64,000 bases of DNA from Symsagittifera roscoffensis (GCF_963678635.1 NC_087067.1:4690647-4754646); one strand, 5' to 3'; shown: positions 1 to 16,300, numbered from the stretch's first letter. Notes: generated from the letters alone by a model not told the origin. Translations and numbers: made by a program.

Positions 1-826
1 AATAGTTGAATAGCTCATTTAAACAGCCGAGGAAAAATCATAAGTCAAAAGTTTACTCATCAAACCTATCAAACAATTGCAATCACAACAGCGTGATTAC
101 TTTTTGATTGGAAACCTCTAAAATGTGAAGACTCTCCGTAAAATGAATAAGAGTTCAATGAACAAAATTCCTCGCTGGGGTATAATTAAGACTCATACTC
201 TATTGTAACAAAAAACACAAGAAAAAGAATGAAAAACATTCACTCCTAGATGAAAAACACACAGCTAGTCAGTAGTGTTTAAGTATTTTAACAGCATTTT
301 TTTCATAATGAAAACTAAAGATTAGATCAAACACAAAAACTGGAGAAAACAAACACTGTAAATTTTGCACAGTATTGAAATAATAATGAGAAAAAGATGA
401 GTCCTCATTTGTTGAGCGTAAAAACAAAAAAAAATACATAATAAATTTATGTTTTTCATTTTCAAGCATATATTGTGCGAGTTGTAATCGTTTGTTTACT
501 TTAGATTTGTTATACTTTCTACACAAAAGCGTAAAAGCTCAGCTGATACCATGGCCCAGCACAGTCTTTGTGATTTATGGCAATTGTTAAAGGTTCTATG
601 AAGCACCTTGAAGAAGAAAATTTAAGAAAAATATTCAAGATTTAGAAAAAAAACTGTAAGAATCTTGAGGATAAAAAGTGAAAATAGCAAGGAATCTTTA
701 AGACTTTACAAGCATCTTTTTTTTTGAAATCCAGGGTTGCGAGCGCTTTAAAAACAAGTTCCAAAAGATGTAAATGAATCGAGAATGATGAACTATCAAA
801 TGAAGCATTGCGACTTTGAACTAACC
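1..826. other. Non-coding AT-rich flank, nothing recognised
   Basis: No reading frame here has protein-like composition; the longest (85 codons, minus strand, 269-526) is low-complexity. No RNA gene, repeat array or transposon end was recognised. Confidence 0.5.
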
Positions 827-1044
827 AAAAATCATCAGTGCAAAACTCAATTTTCGAATTGAATTTTGTTGAAAAACTTGCTGATGATTTTTGCTTTTAA
901 AACAAAAAGAGGCATTAGCAAATCAATTGAAAATAAAGATATGAGCAGCAAAATAAAGCCATGCGACCATGAATTAACAAAGAATCATCAGTATAAATTT
1001 CAGTTTTTTGCCCAAATAATTTCAGAAGTTTCTGATGACTTTCA
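827..1044. repeat. Two diverged copies of a hairpin-forming repeat
   Basis: At 827-892 the arms AAAAATCATCAG and CTGATGATTTTT face each other, and the interior (CAAAA-TCAATT / AATTGA-TTTTG around TTCG) is itself nearly self-complementary, giving a hairpin of about 65 bp. A second, decayed copy lies at 979-1044 with arms AGAATCATCAG and CTGATGACTTT. The surrounding ~150 bp is also loosely shared, so this looks like an old tandem duplication of a palindromic element. It could be a degenerate foldback MITE. No terminal duplication was found. Confidence 0.45.
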
Positions 1045-2045
1045 GTTCCAATACAAATTAAGGCAATAACATGAAGCATTCTCAAAATACTTGGATCTAA
1101 TGACATGAGCAAAACAGTGAAGCATTGTGACAATGTATTAGCGAAAGGCACAACAATTACTTTTTACAAAAAACCTCAAATTTTTTCCGATAATTTTAAT
1201 TTTAAAATAAATAAAACCGATTAGTTCAGGCGTGAACGAAGCAGATAACTAACCAAAAGGTTGATGAATTAAATGAAATTGCACTTAAAATTTTAAACAT
1301 CTATAACTCTGACGCTGAATTCTGCAACCAAACTTTAAACGAAAAAAAACCTTGAAAAAGTTTTCTAAAGTGAAGAGGTTCTAGTTTACTCCTGCTGAAA
1401 TTTTTGATCTCACACGGCAAAACTGAAACTAAAGTTCTGTATCAAATAAACATATAAATAAATTTCGAATAATAATCACAGACACAATAATTCAATCATT
1501 TAAAAATTAAAAAGCTAATAAAACATATATTTCTTGGCATATTTCAGTAAGCTTTGCTTCATTTTTTGTTAGTAATATCTCTTTATTGCTGAAATTTTTG
1601 TCTTCTCAAAATTTGCAAAATTGATTACGAAAATTTGAAAGTAATTTTCATAGAGATATAAGCAGATCTTGAGCAACCTTCGAAAAATCTTGAAAAAGTT
1701 TGAAGATAATTCCAAGATTTCAAGATATTTTCAAATTCGCTTGGACTTGGTGGGCTGCAGAGCCAACATGCAGGAATCTGTGGATGTGTTGATAACTTTT
1801 GGACGGTTAAACATTTTGCCATATCTAGAGATTTTGGATTTCAAGAACAGCTTCGTTACAAAATGAATCAGTACTCTTACAGTAGTGCAAGAAATATTTC
1901 GGATATCTTTTCTTTTCAGAGTTAAATATGCGTTCTACAGAGAACATTAGGTACAGTACGATTTTAATGAAATGTTTGTGGTTCGATATTTTATGTCGTT
2001 TTAATTAAAACTTTAATTATATAAATTATTTTGTAAGATAAAAGA
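1045..2045. other. Non-coding, nothing recognised
   Basis: AT-rich sequence with only short open frames (two overlapping 65-codon frames on opposite strands near 1625-1866, neither with recognisable features). The satellite array starts just after it. Confidence 0.45.
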
Positions 2046-5000
2046 TTATTTACATATTTAATTGTTTTCATTAGATATGTGTCACAAACAATTGACATCA
2101 ATTTTTTTTTGAGTTATGTTAACATAAAATTTTCATTTTGCCGGACAGTTGGGTGAATTTTCCCAAAAGTATGACCAATTTCCCACATTGAGCAAGGACA
2201 GCATTTTTGATTACTTTTAAAATAAAATAAATTGTTGTCATTAGATTGGTGTCACAAATAATCGACAGCAATGTTTTTCTTTCAAATTATGATTAAGATG
2301 AAATTTTCAATGAGCGGCACAGTTTAGTGAGTGATTTTCCCAGAAGAATGACCAATTTCCCACATTACGCAATGACAGCATTCTATGATTACTATGAAAA
2401 TAATATTAATTGTTTTCATTAGATATGTGTCACAAATAATCTACTTCATTTTTTTTTCAAATAAAGATAAACATAAAGTTTTCAATGTGCGGCACAGTTT
2501 AGTGAGGGATTTTCCCAGAAGAATGACCAGTTTCCCACATTATTCAATGACAGCATTTTTTGATTACTCTGAAAATAAAATTAATTGTTTCCATTAGGTA
2601 TGTGTCACAAATAATCGACATCAATTTTTTTTTCAATTTATGTTAAACATAAAATTTTGAATGAGCGGCACAGTTTAGTGAGAGGGTTTTTCAGACGAAT
2701 GACCATTTTCCCACATTATGCAATGACAAAATTTCATGATTACTGTGAAAAAATTATTAATTGTTTTCAATAGATATGTGTCACAAATAATCGAGAGCAA
2801 TTTTTTTTCAAGTTATGATTACAAAAAATTTAATTTTCGTTTTGCGGCACAATTTAGTGAGGAATTTTCCCAGAAGTACGACCAATTTCCCACCTTATGC
2901 AATAACAGCATTTCATGATTACTCTGAAAATAATCATAATTGTTTCCATTAGATATGTGTCACAAATAATCGACAGCAATTTTTTTCAAGTTATGATAAC
3001 AAAAAATTTTCGTTTTGCGGCACAGTTTAGTGAGGGATTTTCCCAGAAGTACGACCAATTTCCCACCGTAAGCAATAACAGCATTTCATGATTACTCTGA
3101 AAATAGTCATAATTGTTTTCTTTAGATATGTGTCACAAATAATCGACAACAATTTTTTTTCAAGTTATGATATCAAAAAATTTTCGTTTTGCGGCACAGT
3201 TTAGTGAGGGATTTTCCCAGAATTACGACCACTTTACCACCTTATGCAATAACAGCATTTCATGATTACTATGAAAATATTATTAATTGTTTTCATTAGA
3301 TATGTGTCACAAATAATCGACATCAGTTTTTTTCAAGTTATGATAACATAAAATTTTTCATTTTGCGGCACAGTTTAGTGAGGAATTTTCCCAGAGGTAG
3401 GACCAATTCCCATTTTATGCAATGACAGCTTTTCATGATTACTATGAAAACAATATTAATTGTTTCCATTAGATATGTGTCACAAATAAACGAAATCAGT
3501 TTTTTTTTCAAGTAATGATAAACAAAAAGTATTCAATTTGCCTCACAGTTTAGTGAGGGATTTTCCCAGAAGAATGACTAACTTCCCTCATTATGCATTG
3601 ACAGCCTTTCATGATTACTATGAAAATAATTTTAATTGTTTTCATTAGATATTTGTCACAAGTAATCGGCATCAAGTTTTTTTTCAAGTTATGATAAACA
3701 TAAAGTTTTCATTTTGCGGCACATTAAGTGAGGGATTTTCGCAGAAAAATGACCAATTTACCACATTTTGCGATGACAACATTTCATGATTATTATGAAA
3801 AAAATATTAATTGTTTTCATTAGATATGTGTCACAAATAATCGACATCAGTTTTTTTTCAAGTTGTGATAACATAAAATTTTCATTTTGCGGCACAGTTT
3901 AGTGAGAAATTTTCCCAGAAGTAGGACCAATTTCCCACCTCATGCAATGACAGCATTTCATGATTACTATGAAAACAATATTAATTGTTTCCATTAGATA
4001 CGTGTCACAAATAATCGACATCAATTTTTTTTTTCAGTTATGTTGAACAAAAAGTATTCAATTTGCTGCACAGTTTAGTGAGGGGTTTTCCCAGAAGAAT
4101 GACCAACTTCCCACATTATGCAATGACAACATTTCATGATTACAATGAAATTATTATTAATTGTTTTCATTAGATATGTGTCACAAATAATCGACATCAG
4201 TTTTTTTCAAGTTATGATAACAAAAAATTTTTCATTTTGCGGCACAGTTTAGTGAGGAATTTTCCCAGAGGTAGGACCAATTTCCCACTTTATGCAATGA
4301 CAGCTTTTCATGATTACTATGAAAACAATATTAATTGTTTCCATTAGATATGTGTCACTAATAATCGAAATCAGTTTTTTTTTCAAGTAATGATAAACAT
4401 AAAGTATTCAATTTGCCGCACAGTTTAGCGAGGGATTTTCCCAGAAGAATGACTAATTTCCCTCATTATGCATTGACAGCCTTTCATGATTACTATGAAA
4501 ATAATTTTAATTGTTTTCATTAGATATGTGTCACAAGTAATCGGCATCAAATTTTTTTTCAAGTTTTGATAAACATAAAGTTTTCATTTTGCGGCATATT
4601 AAGTGAGGGATTTTCCCAGAAAAATGACCAATTTACCAAATTTTGCGATGACAACATTTCATTATTACTATGAAAATAATATTAATTGTTTTCATTAGAT
4701 ATGTGTCACAAATAATCGACATCAGTTTTTTTTCAAGTTGTGATAACATAAAATTTTTCATTTTGCGGCACAGTTTAGTGAAAAATTTTCCCAGAAGTAG
4801 GACATTTTCCCACATTATGCAATGACAACATTTCATGATTACTGTGAAAAAATTATTAATTGTTTTCATTAGATATGTGTCACAAATAATCGACAGCAAT
4901 TTTTTTTCAAGTTATGATAACAAAAAATTTTCGTTTTGCGGCACAGTTTAGTGAGGGATTTTCCCAGAAGTACGATCAATTTCCCACCTTATGCAATAAC

Positions 5001-7389
5001 AGCATTTCATGATTACTCTGAAAATAATAATAATTGTTTTCTTTAGATATGTGTCACAAATAATCGACATCAGTTTTTTTCATGTTATGATAACATAAAA
5101 TTTTTCATTTTGCGGCACAGTTTGGTGAGGAATTTTCCCAGAGGTAGGACCAGTTTCCCACTTTATGCAAGGACAGCATTTCATGATTACCATGAAAACA
5201 ATAATAATTGTTTCCATTATTTATGTGTCACAAATAATCGAAATCAGTTTTTTTTTCAAGTAATGATAAACATAAAGTATTCAATTTGCCGCACAGTTTA
5301 GTGAGGGATTTTCCCAGAAGAATGACTAATTTCCCTCATTATGCATTGACAGCCTTTCATGATTTCTATGAAAATAATTTTAATTGTTTTCATTCGATAT
5401 GTGTCACAAGTAATCGGCATCAAGTTTTTTTTCAAGTTATGATAAACATAAATTTTTCATTTTGCGGCACCTTAAGTGAGGGATTTTCCCAAAAAAATGA
5501 CCAATTTACCACATTTTGCGATGACAACATTTCATGATTACTATGAAAATAAAATTAATTGTTTTCATTAGATATGTGTCACAAATAATCGACATCAGTT
5601 TTTTTTGAAGTTGTGATAACATAAAATTTTTCATTTTGCGGCACAGTTTGGTGAGAAATTTTCCCAGAAGTAGGACCAATTTCCCTCCTTATGCAATAAC
5701 AGCATTTCATGATTACTATGAAAACAATATTAATTGTTTCCATTAGATATGTGTCACAAATAATCGACATCAATTTTTTTTTCAAGTTATGTTGAACAAA
5801 AAGTATTCAATTTGCTGCACAGTTTAGTGGGGGGTTTTCCCAGAAGAATGACCAACTTCCCACATTATGCAATGACAACATTTCATGATTACTATGAAAT
5901 TATTATTAATTGTTTTCATTAGATATGTGTCACAAATAATTGACATCAATTTTTTTTAAAGTTATGATAAACATAAAGTATTCAATTTAGGGCACAGTTT
6001 AGTGAGGTATTTTCCCAGAAGAATGATCAATTTCACTCATTATGCAACGACAGCATTTCATCATTACTATGAAAATAATAATAATTGTTTTCATTAGATA
6101 TGTGTCACAAATAATCGACATCAGTTATTTTTCAAGTTATGATAACATAAAATTTTCATTTTGCGGCACAGTTTAGTGAGGGATTTTCCCAGAAGTAGGA
6201 CCAATTTGCCTCCTTATGCAATGACAGAGTTTCATGATTACTATGAAAACAATATTAATTGTTTTTTCATTAGATATGTGTCAATTGTGATAAACATAAA
6301 GTTTTGTGATAAACATAAAGTTTTCAATTTGCGGCACAGTTTAGTGAGGTGTTTTCCCAGAAAAATGATCAGTTTTCCTCATTATGCAACGACAGCATTT
6401 CATGATTACTACGAAAATAATATTAACTGTTTTCATTAGATCTGTGTCACAAATAATCGACATCGATTTTTTTTCATTTCATGACAAACATAAAAATTTG
6501 AATGAGCGGCACAGTTTAGTGAGAAATTTTCCCAGAAGTAGGACCAATTTCCCTCCTTATGCAATAACAGCATTTCATGATTACTATGAAAACAATATTA
6601 ATTGTTTCCATTAGATATGTGTCACAAATAATCGACATCAATTTTTTTTTCAACCATGATAAACATTAAGTATTCAATTTGCTGCACAGTTTAGTGAGGG
6701 ATTTTCCCAGAAGAATGACCAATTTCCCTCATTATGCTTTGACAGCATTTCATGATTACTATGAAAATAATATTAAATGTTTTCATCAGATATGTATCAC
6801 AAATAATCGGTATCAAGTTTTTTTTCAAGTTATGATAAACATAAAGTTTCCAATGTGCGCCAGAGTTTATTGAGGGATTTTCCCAGAAGAATAACCAATT
6901 TACCACATTTGCAATAACAGCATTTTTGATTAAATTGAAAATAAAATAAATTGTTGTCATTAGATTTGTGTCACAAAAATCGAGATCAATTTTTTTTTTC
7001 AAATTATGATAAACATAAAATTTTCAATGAGCGGCACAGTTTAGTGAGGGATTTTCCCAGAAGAATGACCAATTTGCCACATTACGCAATGACAGCATTT
7101 CATGATTACTTTGAATATAATATTAATTGTTTTCATTAGATATGTGTCACAAATAATCGACATCAATTTTTTTTCAAATAATGATAAACATAAAGTTTTC
7201 AATGTGCGGCACAGTTTAGTGAGGGATTTTCCCAGAAGAATGATCAATTTCACTAATTATGTAACGACAGCATTTCATCATTACTATGAAAATAATTATA
7301 ATTGTTTTCATTAGATATGTGTCACAAATAATCGACATCAGTTTTTTTTCAAGTTATGATAACATAAAATTTTCATTTTGCGGCACAGT

Positions 7390-10300
7390 TTAGTGAGGGA
7401 TTTTCCCAGAAGTAGGACCAATTTCCCTCCTTATGCAATGACAGAATTTCATGATTACTATGAAAACAATATTAATTGTTTCCATTAGTTATGTGTCACA
7501 AATAATCGACATCAATTTTTTTTTCAAGTCATGATAAACATTAAGTATTCAATTTGCTGCACAGTTTAGTGAGGGATTTTCCCAGAAGAATGACCAATTT
7601 CCCTCATTACGCAATGATAGCATTTCATGATTACTATGAAAGAAATATTAATTGTTTTTTCATTAGATATGTGTCAACTGTGATAAACATAAAGTTTTGT
7701 AATAAACATAAAGTTTTCAATTTGCGGCACAGTTTAGTGAGGTGTTTTCCCAGAAAAATGATCAGTTTTCCTCATTATGCAACGACAGCATTTCATGATT
7801 ACTACGAAAATAATATTAACTGTTTTCATTAGATTTGTGTCACAAAAATTGAGATCAATTTTTTTTTCAAATTATGATAAACATAAAATTTTCAATGAGC
7901 GGCACAGTTTAGTGAGGGATTTTCCCAGAAGAATGACCAATTTGCCACATTATGCAATGACAGCATTTCATGATTACTTTGAATATAATATTAATTGTTT
8001 TCATTAGATATGTGTCACAAATAATCGACATCAATTTTTTTTCAAATAATGATAAACATAAAGTTTTCAATGTGCGGCACAGTTTAGTGAGGGATTTACC
8101 CAGAAGAATGATCAATTTCCCTCATTACGCAATGATAGCATTTCATGATTACTATGAAAGAAATATTAATTGTTTTTTCATTAGATATGTGTCAATTGTG
8201 ATAAACATAAAGTTTTGTGATAAACATAAAGTTTTCAATTTGCGGCACAGTTTAGTGAGGTGTTTTCCCAGAAAAATGATCACTTTTCCTCATTATGCAA
8301 CGACAGCATTTCATGATTACTACGAAAATAATATTAACTGTTTTCATTAGATTTGTGTCACAAAAATTGAGATCAATTTTTTTTTCAAATTATGATAAAC
8401 ATAAAATTTTCAATGAGCGGCACAGTTTAGTGAGGGATTTTCCCAGAAGAATGACCAATTTGCCACATTATGCAATGACAGCATTTCATGATTACTTTGA
8501 ATATAATATTAATTGTTTTCATTAGATATGTGTCACAAATAACCGACATCAGTTTTTTTTCAAGTTATGATAACATAAAATTTTCATTTTGCGGCACAGT
8601 TTAGTGAGGGATTTTCCCAGAAGTAGGACCAATTTCCCTCCTTATGCAATGACAGAATTTCATGATTACTATGAAAACAATATTAATTGTTTCCATTAGT
8701 TATGTGTCACAAATAATCGACATCAATTTTTTTTTCAAGTTATGATAAACATTAAGTATTCAATTTGCTGCACAGTTTAGTGAGGGATTTTCCCAGAAGA
8801 ATGACCAATTTCCCTCATTACGCAATGATAGCATTTCATGATTACTATGAAAGAAATATTAATTGTTTTTTCATTAGATATGTGTCAATTGTGATAAACA
8901 TAAAGTTTTGTGATAAACATAAAGTTTTCAATTTGCGGCACAGTTTAGTGAGGTGTTTTCCCAGAAAAATGATCAGTTTTCCTCATTATGCAACGACAGC
9001 ATTTCATGATTACTACTAAAATAATATTAACTGTTTTCATTAGATTTGTGTCACAAAAATTGAGATCAATTTTTTTTTCAAATTATGATAAACATAAAAT
9101 TTTCAATGAGCGGCACAGTTTAGTGAGGGATTTTCCCAGAAGAATGACCAATTTGCCACATTATGCAATGACAGCATTTCATGATTACTTTGAATATAAT
9201 ATTAATTGTTTTCATTAGATATGTGTCACAAATAATCGACATCAATTTTTTTTCAAATAAGGATAAACATAAAGTTTTCAATGTGCGGCACAGTTTAGTG
9301 AGGGATTTTCCCAGAAGAATGATCAATTTCACTCATTATGCAACGACAGCATTTCATCATTACTATGAAAATAATAATAATTGTTTTCATTAGATATGTG
9401 TCACAAATAATCGACATCAGTTTTTTTTCAAGTTATGATAACATAAAATTTTCATTTTGCGGCACAGTTTAGTGAGGGATTTTCCCAGAAGTAGGACCCA
9501 TTTCGCTCCTTATGCAATGACAGAATTTCATGATTACTATGAAAACAATATTAATTGTTTTCATTAGTTATGTGTCACAAATAATCGACATCAATTTTTT
9601 TTTTCAAGTCATGATAAACATTAAGTATTCAATTTGCTGCACAGTTTAGTAAGGGATTTTCCCAGAAGAATGACTAATTTCCCTCATTACGCAATGATAG
9701 CATTTCATGATTACTATGAAAGAAATATTAATTGTTTTTTCATTAGATATGTGTCAATTGTGATAAACATAAAGTTTTGTGATAAACATAAAGTTTTCAA
9801 TTTGCGGCACAGTTTAGTGAGGTGTTTTCCCAGAAAAATGATCAGTTTTCCTCATTATGCAACGACAGCATTTCATGATTACTACGGAAATAGTATCAAC
9901 TGTTTTCATTAGATCTGTGTCACAAATAATCGACATCGATTTTTTTTCATTTCATGACAAACATAAAAATTTGAATGAGCGGCACAGTTTAGTGAGGGAT
10001 TTTCCCAGAAGAATGACCAATTTCCCACATCATGAAATGACAGCGCTTCATGATTACTATGAAAAAAAACGTAATCGTTTCCATTAGATATGTGTCACAA
10101 ATAATCGACATCAATTTGTTTTCAAATTATGATAACATAAAGTTTTCATTTTGCAGCACAGTTTAGTGAGGTATTTTCCCAGAAGTAGGACCAATTTCCC
10201 ACATCATGAAATGACAGCGTTTCATGATTACTATGAAAATAAAAGTAATCGTTTTCATTAGATATGTGTCACAAATAATCGACATCAATTTGTTTTCAAA

Positions 10301-13300
10301 TTATGATAACATAAAGTTTTCATTTTGCAGCACAGTTTAGTGAGGTATTTTCCCAGAAGTAGGACCAAATTCCCATTTTATGCAATGACAGCTTTTCATG
10401 ATTACTATGAAAACAATATAATTGTTTCCATTAGTTATGTGTCACAAATAATCGACATCAGTTTTTTTTTCAAGTTATGATAAACATTAAGTATTCAATT
10501 TGCTGCACAGTTTAGTGAGGGATTTTCCCAGAAGAATGACCAATTTCCCTCATTATGCTTTGACAGCATTTCATGATTACCATGAAAATAATATTAATTG
10601 TTTTCATCAGATATGTATCACAAATAATCGGTATCAAGTTTTTTTTTCAAGTTATGATAAACATAAAGTTTCCAATGTGCACCACAGTTTAGTGAGGGAT
10701 TTTCCCAGAAGAATAACCAATTTACTACATTTGCAATAACAGCCTTTTTGATTAAATTGAAAATAAAATAAATTGTTGTCAATAGATTTGTGTCACAAAA
10801 GTCGAGATCTATTTTTTTTTCAAATTATGATAAACATAAAATTTTCAATGAGCGGCACAGTTTAGTGAGGGATTTTCCCAGAAGAATGACCAATTTGCCA
10901 CATTATGCAATGACAGCATTTCATGATTACTTTGAATATAATATTAATTGTTTTCATTAGATATGTGTCACAAATAATCGACATCAATTTTTTTTCAAAT
11001 AATGATAAACATAAAGTTTTCAATGTGCGGCACAGTTTAGTGAGGGATTTTCCCAGAAGAATGATCAATTTCACTCATTATGCAACGACAGCATTTCATC
11101 ATTGCTATGAAAATAATAATAATTGTTTTCATTAGATATGTGTCACAAATAATCGACATCAATTTTTTTTCAAATAATGATAAACATAAAGTTTTCAATG
11201 TGCGGCACAGTTTAGTGAGGGATTTTCCCAGAAGAATGATCAATTTCACTCATTATGCAACGACAGCATTTCATCATTGCTATGAAAATAATAATAATTG
11301 TTTTCATTAGATATGTGTCACAAATAATCGACATCAGTTTTTTTTCAAGTTATGATAACATAAAATTTTCATTTTGCGTCACAGTTTAGTGAGGGATTTT
11401 CCCAGAAGTAGGACCAATTTCCCTCCTTATGCAATGACAGAATTTCATGATTACTATGAAAACAATATTAATTGTTTCCATTAGTTATGTGTCACAAATA
11501 ATCGACATCAATTTTTTTTTCAAGTCATGATAAACATTAAGTATTCAATTTGCTGCACAGTTTAGTGAGGGATTTTCCCAGAAGAATGACCAATTTCCCT
11601 CATTACGCAATGATAGCATTTCATGATTACTATGAAAGAAGTATTAATTGTTTTTTCATTAGATATGTGTCAATTGTGATAAACATAAAGTTTTGTGATA
11701 AACATAAAGTTTTCAATTTGCGGCACAGTTTAGTGAGGTGTTTTCCCAGAAAAATGATCAGTTTTCCTCATTATGCAACGACAGCATTTCAAGATTACTA
11801 CGAAAATAATATTAACTGTTTTCATTAGATCTGTGTCACAAATAACCGACATCAGTTTTTTTTCAAGTTATGATAACAAAAAATTTTCATTTTGCGGCAC
11901 AGTTTAGTGAGGGATTTTCCCAGAAGTAGGACCAATTTTCCTCCTTATGCAATGACAGAATTTCATGATTACTATGAAAACAATATTAATTGTTTCCATT
12001 AGTTATGTGTCACAAACAATCGACATCAATTTTTTTTTCAAGTCATGATAAACATTAAGTATTCAATTTGCTGCACAGTTTAGTGAGGGATTTTCCCAGA
12101 AGAATGACCAATTTCCCTCATTACGCAATGATAGCATTTCATGATTACTATGAAAGAAATATTAATTGTTTTTTCATTAGATATGTGTCAATTGTGATAA
12201 ACATAAAGTTTTGTGATAAACATAAAGTTTTCAATTTGCGGCACAGTTTAGTGAGGTGTTTTCCCAGAAAAATGATCAGTTTTCCTCATTATGCAACGAC
12301 AGCATTTCATGATTACTACGAAAATAATATTAACTGTTTTCATTAGATTTGTGTCACAAAAATTGAGATCAATTTTTTTTTCAAATTATGATAAACATAA
12401 AATTTTCAATGAGCGGCACAGTTTAGTGAAGGATTTTCCCAGAAGAATGACCAATTTCACTCATTATGCAACGAAAGCATTTCATGATTACTTTGAATAT
12501 AATTTTAATTGTTTTCATTAGATATGTGTCACAAATAACCGACATCAGTTTTTTTTCAAGTTATGATAACATAAAATTTTCATTTTGCGGCACAGTTTAG
12601 TGAGGGATTTTCCCAGAAGTAGGACCAATTTCCCTCCTTATGCAATGACAGAGTTTCATGATTACTATGAAAACAATATTAATTGTTTCCATTAGTTATG
12701 TGTCACAAACAATCGACATCAATTTTTTTTTCAAGTCATGATAAACATTAAGTATTCAATTTGCTGCACAGTTTAGTGAGGGATTTTCCCAGAAGAATGA
12801 CCAATTTCCCTCATTACGCAATGATAGCATTTCATGATTACTATGAAAGAAGTATTAATTGTTTTTTCATTAGATATGTGTCAATTGTGATAAACATAAA
12901 GTTTTGTGATACACATAAAGTTTTCAATTTGCGGCACAGTTTAGTGAGGTGTTTTCCCAGAAAAATGATCAGTTTTCCTCATTATGCAACGACAGCATTT
13001 CAAGATTACTACGAAAATAATATTAACTGTTTTCATTAGATCTGTGTCACAAATAACCGACATCAGTTTTTTTTCAAGTTATGATAACATAAAATTTTCA
13101 TTTTGCGGCACAGTTTAGTGAGGGGTTTTCCCAGAAGTAGGACCAATTTCCCTCCTTATGCAATGACAGAATTTCATGATTACTATGAAAACAATATTAA
13201 TTGTTTCCATTAGTTATGTGTCACAAACAATCGACATCAATTTTTTTTTCAAGTCATGATAAACATTAAGTTTTCAATTTGCTGCACAGTTTAGTGAGGG

Positions 13301-16300
13301 ATTTTCCCAGAAGAATGACCAATTTCCCTCATTACGCAATGATAGCATTTCATGATTACTATGAAAGAAATATTAATTGTTTTCTCATTAGATATGTGTC
13401 AACTGTGATGAACATAAAGTTTTGTGATAAACATAAAGTTTTCAATTTGCGGCACAGTTTAGTGAGGTGTTTTCCCAGAAAAATGATCAGTTTTCCTCAT
13501 TATGCAACGACAGCATTTCATGATTACTACGGAAATAATATTAACTTTTTTCATTAGATCTTTGTCACAAATAATCGACATCCATTTCTTTTCATTTCAT
13601 GACAAACATAAAAATTTGAATGAGCGGCACAGTTTAGTGAGGGATTTTCCCAGAAGAATGACCAATTTCCCACATCATGAAATGACAGCGCTTCATGATT
13701 ACTATGAAAATAAACGTAATCGTTTTCATTAGATATGTGTCACAAATAATCGACATCAATTTGTTTTCAAATTATGATAACATAAAGTTTTCATTTTGCA
13801 GCACAGTTTAGTGAGGTATTTTCCCAGAAGTAGGACCAATTTCCCACATCATGAAATGACAGCGCTTCATGATTACTATGAAAATAAAAGTAATCGTTTT
13901 CATTAGATATGTGTCACAAATAATCGACATCAATTTGTTTTCAAATTATGATAACATAAAGTTTTCATTTTGCAGCACAGTTTAGTGAGGTATTTTCCCA
14001 GAAGTAGGACCAAATTCCCACTTTATGCAATGACAGCTTTTAATGATTACTATGAAAACAATATAATTGTTTCCATTAGTTATGTGTCACAAATAATCGA
14101 CATCAGTTTTTTTTTCAAGTTATGATGAACATTAAGTATTCAGTTTGCTGCACAGTTTAGTGAGGGATTTTCCCAGAAGAATGACCAATTTCCCTCATTA
14201 TGCTTTGACAGCATTTCATGATTACTATGAAAATAATATTAATTGTTTTCATCAGATATGTATCACAAATAATCGGTATCAAGTTTTTTTTTCAAGTTAT
14301 GATAAACATAAAGTTTCCAATGTGCGCCACAGTTTAGTGAGGGATTTTCCCAGAAGAATAACCAATTTACCACATTTGCAATAACAGCATTTTTGATTAA
14401 ATTGAAAATAAAATAAATTGTTGTCATTAGATTTGTGTCACAAAAATCGAGATCAATTTTTTTTTCAAATTATGATAAACAAAAAATTTTCAATGAGCGG
14501 CACAGTTTAGTGAGGGATTTTCCCAGAAGAATGACCAATTTGCCACATTATGCAATGACAGCATTTCATGATTACTTTGAAAATAATATTAATTGTTTTC
14601 ATTAGATATATGTCACAAATAATCGACATCAATTTTTTTTTCAAATAATGATGAACATAAAGTTTTCAATGTGCGGCACATTTTAGTGAGGGATTTTCCC
14701 AGAAGAATGATCAATTTCACTCATTATGCAACGACAGCATTTCATCATTACTATGAAAATAATAATAATTGTTTTCATTAGATATGTGTCACAAATAATC
14801 GACATCAGTTTTTTTTCAAGTTATGATAAACATTAAGTATTCAATTTGCTGCACAGTTTAGTGAGGGATTTTCCCAGAAGTAGGACCAATTTCCCTCCTT
14901 ATGCAATGACAGAATTTCATGATTACTATGAAAACAATATTAATTGTTTCCATTAGTTATGTGTCACAAACAATCGACATCAATTTTTTTTTCAAGTCAT
15001 GATAAACATTAAGTATTCAATTTGCTGCACAGTTTAGTGAGGGATTTTCCCAGAAGAATGACCAATTTCCCTCATTACGCAATGATAGCATTTCATGATT
15101 ACTATGTAAGAAATATTAATTGTTTTTTCAATAGATATGTGTCAATTGTGATAAACATAAAGTTTTGTGATAAACATAAAGTTTTCAATTTGCGGCACAG
15201 TTTAGTGAGGTGTTTTCCCAGAAAAATGATCAGTTTTTCTCATTATGCAACGACAGCATTTCATGATTACTACGAAAATAATATTAACTGTTTTCATTAG
15301 ATTTGTGTCACAAAAATTGAGATCAATTTTTTTTTCAAATTATGATAAACATAAAATTTTCAATGAGCGGCACAGTTTAGTGAGGGATTTTCCCAGAAGA
15401 ATGACCAATTTGCCACATTATGCAATGACAGCATTTCATGATTACTTTGAATATAATATTAATTGTTTTCATTAGATATGTGTCACAAATAATCGACATC
15501 AATTTTTCTTCAAATAATGATAAACATTAGGTTTTCAATGTGCGGCACAGTTAAGTGAGGGATTTTCCCAGAAGAATGATCAATTTCACTCATTATGCAA
15601 CGACAGCATTTCATCATTACTATGAAAATCATAATAATTGTTTTCATTAGATATGTGTCACAAATAATCGACATCAGTTTTTTTTCAAGTTATGATAACA
15701 TAAAATTTTCATTTTGCGGCACAGTTTAGTGAGGGATTTTCCCAGAAGTAGAACCAATTTCCCTCCTTATGCAATGACAGAATTTCATATTTACTATGAA
15801 AACAATATTAATTGTTTCCATTAGTTATGTGTCACAAATAATCGACATCAATTTTTTTTTCAAGTCATGATAAACATTAAGTATTCAATTTGCTGCACAG
15901 TTTAGTGGGGGATTTTCCCAGAAGAATGACCAATTTCCCTCATTACGCAATGATAGCATTTCATGATTACTATGAAAGAAGTATTAATTGTTTTTTCATT
16001 AGATATGTGTCAATTGTGATAAACATAAAGTTTTGTGATAAACATAAAGTTTTCAATTTGCGGCACAGTTTAGTGAAGTGTTTTCCCAGAAAAATGATCA
16101 GTTTTCCTCATTATGCAACGACAGCATTTCATGATTACTACGAAAATAATATTAACTGTTTTCATTAGATCTGTGTCACAAATAATCGACATCGATTTTT
16201 TTTTCATTTCATGACAAATATAAAAATTTGAATGAGCGGCACAGTTTAGTGAGGGATTTTCCCAGAAGAATGACCAATTTCCCACATCATGAAATGACAG

